A stretch of 64,000 bases of DNA from Gonocerus acuteangulatus (taxonomy: Eukaryota; Arthropoda; Insecta; Hemiptera; Coreidae), in NCBI GenBank assembly GCA_946811695.1, contig OX328132.1:121452685-121516684 (forward strand), given 5' to 3'. This document shows, piece after piece, positions 56,577-64,000 of the stretch. The position numbers and the translations under genes were made by a program. The notes beneath the pieces were generated by a model, which was given only the letters and a program-made list of their open reading frames with translations, ran no database searches and was not told the DNA's origin. Each line of letters starts with the position of its first letter. Position 1 is the stretch's first letter.

Positions 56577-57780
56577 TAAGAAAGTCTTAAACTGTACTTA
56601 AGAAGATATTTTGACCAAAGATTATTTTAATTTTGAATATAATTTAATAAAACATTACACAGTTTGGAAATAGGTGGGGTTTGGTCATGATAGCTTATAA
56701 AGAAACGTGGTTTAACAATCAATGATTTCTTCTGAATAATAAAACACCATGATAGCATTTGAATAATATAATCTTGTGATAAGACATTTGGTGTTAAATA
56801 GTCAAATACATAAAGAAAACCTGAATTAAAACTTTTAAAAGAATTATATTTCATGTAAATGGTGTAATATGTACTAAAAGAATATTAGAAAGCTAATTTT
56901 GATATTACCTTCGCTGAATCAAGCTTAAGAGACAGTTAGAATTTTTTTCTTTGGCATTTCTAAGCCACTAGATAATGTTTACTGACGAAGAAAGGTTTAC
57001 AATAAACTATGAAACAAGTATAAAACACTATCACAGAGGAACAATTAAGAAATTGACACTCACAGACAAATTAAAAGAAATATTTAAAAAAAATGTGTTA
57101 AGTCATGCCGATCAAAATTACTAATCTTTGGTCTCCATAAAAAGCTTGTGTTCAAGGTTGTGCTCACAAGAGTGGGGTTATCCCAGGCGAAAAAATAATT
57201 TATTTTAGCCTAACCGATAAAATATTTACAGACATAAAAATACATACCGATCATGAAACAGTAGAATGTTTATTCAACATACAGTTTTTCAAAAACTAAA
57301 GTAGTTCCCATACCATTAGTTCAGATCCTTGGTATGTCCTTGCTTGAATTTCAATGAAAAATGAAAAATCAAAAATAATTAACTACTTCTATTAACACGC
57401 TTAAATGTGCTGGTCTTATTAGTGCGTATTACTGTCCTGATGTCTGTGCTATGGTGGCGGAAGAAGCTGTTCTGATTGGCTCTTGAGTACAGATGATAAA
57501 ACAACGCTATAATTAGAAAACTTAATAACCCATTAGTAATAGAGCTTTTGGCAAAATATTCTGAATCATTTCGGGCAATCCAAACAGTATTCAAACAGTA
57601 ATATCAAATTTACTCTCACCTGTAATATAAGTGCTGCAGCAAAAACCTTGACATAGTCTCAACATTGACTGTACGTCATATCGGTACAATCGAGTCCAAA
57701 AGAACAACATTCTCTCTTCTCTCGACAACACACTTTTCCAGCGTATTCCCCAAACCAGTATTCATAATTATTATTGAGAA
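55766..57780. other. AT-rich stretch with a 44-base A-run; no gene called
   Basis: An A-run at about 56530-56573 follows TATCCTTTCTT and could be a retroelement tail or slippage. A minus-strand open frame at 57591-57379 has a hydrophobic segment (GLLSFLIIALFYHLY) but begins just after an in-frame stop with no clear acceptor. Nothing else supported. Confidence 0.35.
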
Positions 57781-57904
57781 TAACAAATGGATATAATTAT
57801 TTTGGTCAATAAGTGATAGTAGATTGGTGGCTCAGTGGATGCGGTTTTTGGTAATGTTAAAAGAGGGGGGGGGGGGTTAAGGGAAGAGTGAAGTTTTTTG
57901 GGCA

Positions 57905-58140
57905 GGGACCCAGAATTCCTCTCGGAGGCCCTGATGCATTTAATTAAAATGATTAATATAATATTATTAATGGCCACTTAACTGATGCTTGGAAAATGGA
58001 TAAAATCATTGTAATTCCTAAGGATGGAAAGCCCCTTTCCAGGTCAGCAGTTATAGGCTTATTTCATTACTTGTTCTTTAAGCAAGGCGACTGAAAAAAT
58101 AATTTTAAAACGGATTCATAGGTATTCGTTTTATAGGTTC
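57905..58140 (+). pseudogene. Jockey-like LINE RT fragment, part 1
   Basis: Reads LTDAWKMDKIIVIPKDGKP (fingers; relatives have AWK.A.VI.IPKPGK), then, after a frame change, SLSKATEKIILKRIHRYSF, matching 'SLL..L.K..EK.I..R'. It breaks off where a reversed dispersed repeat begins at about 58140. The next part of the same RT is found at 59478. Confidence 0.65.
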
Positions 58141-58640
58141 TCTAAAGTAGGAAAACGAATGAAACAATTTTCAAGGTAATATCTGTAACTAATTTCGAGA
58201 AAAGTGGATAAAAATAGTATTTCTGCTATTTTTCGTTTTGGGTAATTCGAGTTGTTGGAGACAATTAAAATATTTTCTACGTGTTGGAAATTCATCTAGA
58301 CTAAGATATTTAAATTTCGGTTTGGAGTGGAGTTAAGGAAGTATTAGAAAAAGAACCATTATTAACAGACAGAAAAAGTTTTCAGATCTTAGTATATTTT
58401 CTAAGATATCTTGAAGACGGTTGGGAAAACGTGTTAAGTGGAAGGTGACCATTCGAAAGCCTTATAAATTCTCTACAAAAAAGGTTCTAAGTTATGTTTT
58501 GATTGAGTGACGTCAATCGGAGAAATAAGTGCTTAAATCTTCGAAATTGTTAGTTTTCTTTTTTTTAACGGCTTTTTGTCTCTGTATACCTCGCTTTTAA
58601 ATGGATTGTTTTTGGTTTTTAAATTGAATTTAACAGTACT
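58141..58640 (-). repeat. Dispersed ~1-kb repeat, reversed fragment
   Basis: AATCGGAGAAATAAGTGCTT (about 58518), TCTACAAAAAAGGTTC (about 58473) and CTAAGATATCTTGAAGACGG are inverse matches of the 29-38 kb dispersed repeats. Inserted into a Jockey-like LINE remnant. Confidence 0.7.
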
Positions 58641-58734
58641 ATGAGGATTTATGTACAAAAATATGAAAACATGAGAAACTTATTGTTTCCAAGAACAAAC
58701 GATGAGAAATAGGATGGTGTAATTTCCGTTTTGG

Positions 58735-58880
58735 AGACTATGAGTTTACTACGAGTAGCCGTTTCAAACTATGAGATTACTATGAGTAGCCAAAATGTCC
58801 TGAATATAGATTTTTTACAAAAATCGTATTTTGGTTTCTTTTTAGCCGAATCCCAACTATTCCATGTTTGCTTATAACCT
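58735..58880 (+). repeat. Decayed PLE 3' tail with duplicated hammerhead-like stem
   Basis: ACTACGAGTAGCC and ACTATGAGTAGCC occur in tandem, then AAAATGTCCTGAATATAGAT and TTTTTAGCCGAATCCCAACT. This matches the order GGCTACCAATGAGTAGCC, GAAACGTCCGAAATATAGAT, TTTAGCCGAATCCCAACC at 5676-5755. Confidence 0.65.
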
Positions 58881-59239
58881 CGACGGCTAACTATCTAATG
58901 TTCATTATAAGTTTACTGTTGTGGTGCCTAAAATCTTACCTATCTTTGAGATTTCATTTTATATTTTTCACGAACGATCAAAACCTATCAGTGCTTTTAT
59001 TTCTCTACTAATTGCACTAGGGATATGAATGGAAACGCGCTAAGATGACGTAGATCCTGAGAGTCGGAGTTTTTTTTTAAACAAATCATTTCTCTCTTCT
59101 GCTGAATGCGAGTTTAGGAGTCGACATTCAACATTAACTCAGCTTTCTAGAGTATCTGACATAATCTTTGACAGTTTTAATAAAAATAATAATACAGGAA
59201 TGACATTAGTCAACGTAGAGATGGTATGAGAGTATATAG

Positions 59240-59463
59240 GAAATAATTAATGGGGGGGGGCTGGTAGCACCGGTAGATTGGGGGTCCGGAACATTTTGAA
59301 TAATTTAGTGTATAATGGTGAGTTTTCAGCTCCTCTGAACACCTAATATACCAGGGGAAATATTGAAGACATTTTTTCGTTTTTGAAGGCTTTTTTTACA
59401 CGAAACTTTCTGACCAAAACAAAATTTCGGGGAGTGGGGGGCTGTAGCCTCCTCAGCCTCCTC
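59240..59463. repeat. G-tract dispersed repeat, second copy
   Basis: Starts with a G-run at about 59252, contains ACCAAAACAAAATTTCGGGG and ends with GGGGGGCTGTAGCCTCC. Compare 2060-2310. Confidence 0.5.
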
Positions 59464-59477
59464 TAACGCCCATGAGA

Positions 59478-59600
59478 GAAAGCCTTTGACTGTGTTTGGC
59501 ACAAGGGATGCTTAAGTTAAAGTTGTACAACTTCCCTAGATACCTAATATTCTTCATATCGAGCAACTTAACAAACAAACTTTATTGTTAGCATAAACCT
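59478..59600 (+). pseudogene. Jockey-like LINE RT fragment, part 2 (motif A region)
   Basis: Reads EKAFDCVWHKGCL, then KLYNFPRYLIFFISSNLTNK. AFD.VWH.GL..KL is RT motif A of Jockey-type LINEs, with the catalytic Asp preserved, and YL(I).....SY(L)..R follows as usual. It lacks the preceding linker; about 1.3 kb of unrelated repeats separate it from part 1. Confidence 0.65.
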
Positions 59601-60055
59601 ATTTACGACCACTGATGCATATATGCAACATTAATTTAAGATTTTTTTTTTAATTATCACAAGTTCGAATATTTTCCTATTTTATTACAACAGCTTATAA
59701 TTTAGAGTATCTAGATATTAAAAATAATTTTTTAATAAATTTTGTCTTTTTTTAATCCATTGAATAATAATACAGTTGGTTACTTTTCAACACAAATGAA
59801 TACTATGATTTAAATGTTAATTTCAACAAAACAAGGGTTGCTACAATTAAATTATCAGATTTCTTGTTTCAAACCTTTTTTTTTAATTGTTGAGACAAGA
59901 TCTTGTATTCAATTCATTTTGCGTTTGTACAATAGTAATTTTACTTTAATTGCGTTAACACATCATGGACCATTCCTACGAAGTTTGTCCAATGAAGACA
60001 AGCCTATGAATACCTGTATTCCCTCTTTACCGTATGTACCTCTTTACCCGTCTAA

Positions 60056-60250
60056 AGAAGAACTCTAAGGTATAATAGAAGTGGAAAGTGCCCAATTGAA
60101 GATGTAAAACATATCGCTAAGCGGGCTAGAGGAACATATGATTATGTATTTGATGAAAGCAATGAACTCTGTATAGTTAGATGGAACGATAACTCCGTAG
60201 TCAGTGCAGCAAGTAATAATTTTGGACCAGAGCCAATAAAAAAAAACTAA
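60056..60250 (+). pseudogene. piggyBac transposase fragment
   Basis: Reads CPIEDVKHIAKRARGTYDYV, then FDESNELCIVRWNDNSVVSA and ASNNFGPEPIKK before a stop at 60248. C....K....RG..D...D.....VV.W.DN..V...S...G.EP is the characteristic block of piggyBac-family transposases after the second catalytic Asp region. Only about 60 codons survive. It is the only piggyBac coding remnant seen in the window, which also carries three TTAA-flanked MITEs. About 20 bases further on, GTCCGTCGCGCAG resembles the junction motif at 34950. Confidence 0.7.
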
Positions 60251-60489
60251 ACACTACAATAGAAAAAAACGTCCGTCGCGCAGAAGCTGCATAATTAAGC
60301 ACTTTCCTCAGAATATAGATAGTGTACACTGTATTCCGAAATAATTTGCAAAAAATAAGCAATGCATTGAATAGATTACTCATTGTAAAGGAGAGGCCGG
60401 ATACAGCGTCCATGGCGCTCCTAGTGGTAGAAGTTATAACCAATGTTGGTGTGGCGGCAATTCAATTTGTATATAATGCAGAGTAAGCC

Positions 60490-60523
60490 CAAAATTCTAA
60501 TGAACCGATTTAGTTTATTTTTA
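60490..60523. repeat. Left piece of ~140-bp tandem repeat split by the Jockey insertion
   Basis: CTAATGAACCGATTTAGTTT ending in AGTTTATTTTTA (60512-60523), the left copy of the target-site duplication. It matches CTAATGGACCGATTTAGTTT at about 63328-63347. Confidence 0.75.
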
Positions 60524-60528
60524 TTGCC

Positions 60529-61698
60529 TTGGAATGTTTGCAGAGTACCACAGTTACCCTCCAATCCCCCTCTTCCCATGTCCCAATAACCATTTCATCT
60601 GCTTATTGCCCACCCAATAAAGCAGTCTCTTCTTCCGTCCTCAATTCCTTCTTCTCCTCTTTAGGTCCCAGATTTATTGCAGGAGGCGATTACAATGCCA
60701 AACATCCCGAATTTGGATGTCGAACCTCCAACTCTCGAAGTAACCTTTTTCACCAAACCATCCATTCCCACAATCTGAATATCATTTCTCCTCCCAATCC
60801 ATCCTACTTGCCTACTTCCAGATCCAAATCTTCAGACATAGTGGATTATTTTGTAACAAATGGCGTCAGACATGTTCCTTTCCATATTTCCAACCTATTC
60901 GATTTATCTTCTGATCACAATCCTTTATTGCTTTCCTTTAACATTGATCCTAACCTTTTCACTCGTCCTCACTGCCCATCCCTCATCAACGGCCCAGTTG
61001 ATTGGTGCTCATTTCAATCTTCCCTAAATTCCTCTTTAAACCTAAACATCCCTCTTAAGACCAAAGATGATATTGACGCAGCCATAAACAAACTGACCAC
61101 TGACATTCAGACAGGACTCCTTATTTCTACTAAGAAATTCCTCCTTAGGTCACCTGCAGCAACCAATTTCCCAGATCACATACAATTCCTACGTACCGAA
61201 AAAACAGAGCCAGAAGAATATGGCAATTCACACGATATCCATCTGATAAGACGCGCCTCAACCAACTGACTAGACAGCTTCAATACGAACTACATAAACA
61301 CTTCAACAACAAATTCACTGAATACACTAACAAACTTACTCCCGACGACAAATCTCTATGGACAGCCACGAAAAGAATCCTATCCCATCCTAATCTATCA
61401 CATACTCTCCGTCGAGATGACAACAGCTGGGCAAAAACCGACACCGAAATTTCCGATACTTTTGCATCTCACCTTACCCAAGTATTCTGTCCCCGCGAAT
61501 CCATCCTACACCCTGCCCATTCTTCAAATGTATCCGAATTCCTAGACTCAGCCCTACCGCTTTCTCCTCCTTCATCCTTTCATCCTCATGAAGTTTCCTT
61601 AGCGGTCCACAAAATTAGAACCTGTAAGGCACCAGGACCAGATCTGATCACCCCCTTAATCCTAAAACGCCTACCTAAAAAAGCTATCCTATTCCTCA

Positions 61699-61754
<56 letters not shown>

Positions 61755-62998
61755 GCAGTCCTCAGAACGACCTACTTTCCCAACTCCTGGAAATCATCTA
61801 CCATCAAAATGATCCATAAACCCAAAAAACCTGTACAATATCCTTCGTCTTATCGCCCTATCTCCCTTCTCCCCATTGTGATTAAAACCCTCGAAAAGCT
61901 TCTCCTCAATCGTCCAATCCCCATAGTTGAACACTGCCTCCCCTCCCACCAATTTGGTTTTCGAATATCCCATTCCACTATCCACCAATGCCACGGAATA
62001 GTCGATTCCATTTCATCTTCCATTGAGCTGAAGAAGTACTGCTCTGGCGTATTTCTTGATATCGCTCAAGCTTTCGATCGGGTGTGGCACCAGGGCTTGC
62101 TTTTTAAACTCAAAAAAATCCTTCCCTCAACCTATTACCTTATAATAAATTCCTATCTTTCTGAGAGATCCTTCAATGTCTCGTGCGGATCATCTCAGTC
62201 CTCTTCCTTTCCTCAGCTTGCTGGTGTTCCACAAGGTGGCATCCTAAGTCCTATCTTATTCCTCGTGTACTCTGCTGACATGCCCACCCATGATTCCACA
62301 ACCCTCTTTACTTTTGCTGACGATACAGCCATCCTCTCATCCAATTCAGATCCTATACTTGCTTCCAAACACCTTCAATCCCATCTTCTACTGGTTGAAC
62401 CATGGTTCACAAAATGGCGGATAAAAGTCAATCCTGAAAAATCCTCCCACATAATATTCTCCCTTCGAAGATCCAATTGCCCTTCCCTCAATCTTTACCA
62501 GAGAGAAGTCAGTGAAAAAACACAAGTAACCTCCTTAGGACTTACTCTTGACAGACGACTTACCTGGAGCCAACACATTCAAAAGAAAAGACAGGAAACA
62601 AACAGACGTTTTAGACTACTAAACAGACTAATAGACTCTCGCTCAAATTATCTTTACAGAACAAGAGACGGATATACACTACTATACTTCAACCCACCTG
62701 GACGTACGGCTTGGAAGTTTGGGGGTGCGCCAAGCGATCCAATATCCTACGAATCCAATCTCTGCAATCCAAAATACTCCGTAAAATAGTCAATGCTCCA
62801 TTCTATGTCTCAAACTTCACTATCCATAATGACCTAGAAATTCCCTTTGTTCAAACTCTGTGCAAAACCCGATACCTTAACTTCCAATCCCGTTTGCCTG
62901 GTCACGACAATCCTCTAATCAATAACCTATCCTCATCCTCCATTCCCGGTAAACCTCACCGTCGCCTTAAGCGCAAATGGTCTAGAGACCTATTGTGA
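60529..62998 (+). pseudogene. Jockey ORF2 (endonuclease C-terminus + reverse transcriptase), two frameshifts
   Basis: Endonuclease part: ISSAYCPPN, GGDYNAKHPEFGCRT (catalytic D.N), SDIVDYFVTN and SSDHNPLLLSF (terminal Asp-His). A frameshift near 61190-61210 moves the reading to the frame that continues TKRILSHPNLS, CKAPGPDLITPLILKRLPKK, LTYIY, a (TA)n-coded Tyr-Ile run, NAVLRTTYFPNSWK, YRPISLLPIVIKTLEKLL, HQFGFRISHST, motif A FLDIAQAFDRVWHQGL, GVPQGGILSPILFLVYSADM, motif C FTFADDTAILSS, and KWRIKVNPEKS. A second frameshift near 62680-62710 leads to LEVWGCAKRSNILRIQSLQS, ILRKIVNAPFYVSNFTIHND and the stop at 62996-62998. All three catalytic RT aspartates are kept. It is the best preserved LINE in the window. 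Confidence 0.88.
61701..61752. repeat. (TA)26 microsatellite inside the Jockey RT frame
   Basis: Codes in frame for an alternating Tyr-Ile run of 17 codons between LFLT and NAVLR. Relatives have only three or so codons here (LT.IYN), so the tract grew from TATATATAA-like coding sequence without breaking the frame. Confidence 0.9.
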
Positions 62999-63201
62999 TC
63001 TAACTATGTAATGTAAATATGAAATGTGTAAATATTGTAAATAGCTACTTTGATGTAACCTGTATTAAAAGTTCAAGACAATAGGTTTTGGCCAATGGGC
63101 CTTTTTTTCCTATCGGTCCAACAAGACATGTAATCAATAACAAAATAATTATAAAAAATACTGGATGTATTGTATAATTTTCGAATAAAGATATGTATAT
63201 A

Positions 63202-63400
63202 AGTTTATTTTTACAACACTTATTTCTCATGAGATAACCACGACGTACACAGCATTTCGTTATAATACAACAGAAATTACGACCGGTATGAGCAGATTGG
63301 TAATTTGGGTACGGTGGAAGACCCCCCTAATGGACCGATTTAGTTTATTTTTAGAACACATTTTTCTATTAAGATAGCCACGACGAATATGGAGCTATTA
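63202..63400. repeat. Right piece of ~140-bp tandem repeat
   Basis: AGTTTATTTTTACAACACTT...AACCACGACG at 63202-63245 and AGTTTATTTTTAGAACACAT...AGCCACGACG at 63342-63385 are 140 bp apart. With the left piece at 60490-60523 they show that the Jockey entered a tandem repeat. Confidence 0.7.
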
Positions 63401-64000
63401 GGTGGATCTCACTGACAATGTTCAGTTACTTGCTACCACGCGCTGTTCAACAACTCTCTGCAGAAAATAATAATATTTAACTCGTTTTCAAAAAGATCTT
63501 AGCGCTAATTGACTCCTTCAGGCTGAGCTCTCATACGGCGATGAAATGTATAGGACAGAAGCTTCAGAACATGCACTTTTTGCTAAAACTATACGGAGAA
63601 GATAGCTAAGTATCGTTTTTTTTTCTAAACCAAATAAACTAAGGATAATTAAGTTTCATTACAGATATGCTCCAAGTTCATGGTACATTTTGGCAAAAAA
63701 ATAAAAAATCTTTTAAAACCTACATATATAGGTACATGTGACTTCCTGAGTACAACCAAGTTTTGAGCAATAAAATAAGGGGTATAAAATATTGTAATAC
63801 TTATCACTTAAAGCTGTGAGATTTCTACAAGTTGAGAAAACGGTCAACAAAAAGATGTTTTGGGGTCAGAACTATTAATAAAATCTAAAAGCAATATTAG
63901 AGCAGTATTCTACAACTAATTAGGTATACAAATGTGTGATGGAACACCTTCGATTTTGAGAGTGTTTTTCTTCATGAAACTAATGTTCGGTGGGCCACTT
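63401..64000. other. Intergenic stretch, nothing recognised
   Basis: No splice-bounded exon, repeat or transposon end that I can support. Confidence 0.4.

Larger units (their letters stand above)
60524..63201 (+). mobile_element. Jockey-type LINE, 5'-truncated, with 12-bp target-site duplication
   Basis: AGTTTATTTTTA occurs directly at 60512-60523 and 63202-63213, bracketing the element. The 5' end falls inside the endonuclease; the 3' untranslated region runs from about 62998 to 63201 with GAATAAAG near the end. Confidence 0.85.

Noticed and set aside
57379..57594. Minus-strand exon with a membrane segment
   Set aside because: An in-frame stop precedes it and no acceptor with a pyrimidine tract fits; kept only as a comment.

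Overview
This looks like a nuclear eukaryotic window, most likely from an arthropod. It is AT-rich and has GT-AG introns, AATAAA poly(A) signals, long (TA)n microsatellites and a dense, nested population of transposable elements. The element set is RTE-like, R2-like and Jockey LINEs, a Penelope-like element, pogo/Tigger, mariner, a DD41D-type Tc1/mariner, piggyBac MITEs, tRNA-derived SINEs and solo-LTR-like insertions. There are no bacterial operons, rRNA genes or CRISPR arrays, and no tRNA gene I would call functional. The species cannot be fixed from the sequence alone.

Layout. 0-4.2 kb: two degenerate RTE-clade LINEs, one per strand. 4.4-5.8 kb: a Penelope-like (PLE) fragment with a GIY-YIG domain and a hammerhead-ribozyme-like 3' motif. 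5.9-6.9 kb: a Tigger/pogo relic. 7.3-9.9 kb: an R2-like LINE relic. 11-18 kb: the only convincing multi-exon host gene, on the minus strand, five exons encoding a divergent cyclin-fold protein that best resembles CNTD1, a meiotic crossover factor. Two possible plus-strand terminal exons of another gene converge on it. Each of its four introns carries a different mobile element (SINE, piggyBac MITE, tRNA-like fold-back, solo LTR). 18.3-18.8 kb: a Jockey 3' fragment. 19.3-29.3 kb: a 10-kb array of a short minisatellite organised into higher-order units of about 1.4-2.1 kb. 29.4-38.3 kb: a cluster of about 1-kb dispersed repeats that carry (TA)n tracts and a terminal GC-rich hairpin. 38.4-39.4 kb and 48.8-50.0 kb: two members of a long inverted-repeat (fold-back) family. 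39.4-44.3 kb: a pogo-like element invaded by a 3.5-kb DD41D element, itself invaded by a solo LTR. 47.6-48.0 kb: two convincing exons of an unrecognised host gene. 48.1-52.1 kb: two further TTAA-flanked piggyBac-type MITEs. 54.2-54.7 kb: a mariner relic. 55.5-55.8 kb: small possible host exons. 57.9-60.3 kb: layered LINE, dispersed-repeat, PLE and piggyBac-transposase fragments. 60.5-63.2 kb: a 5'-truncated Jockey LINE with its 12-bp target-site duplication, inserted into a ~140-bp tandem repeat.

Almost all open reading frames are remnants of transposition proteins. The host content is the CNTD1-like gene, the 47.6-48.0 kb gene end, and a few weaker exon candidates. The most novel material is non-coding: the fold-back family, the higher-order minisatellite, the hairpin-terminated repeat with compensatory stem changes, solo LTRs confined to (TA)n tracts, and a DD41D element with very long (~480 bp) terminal inverted repeats.
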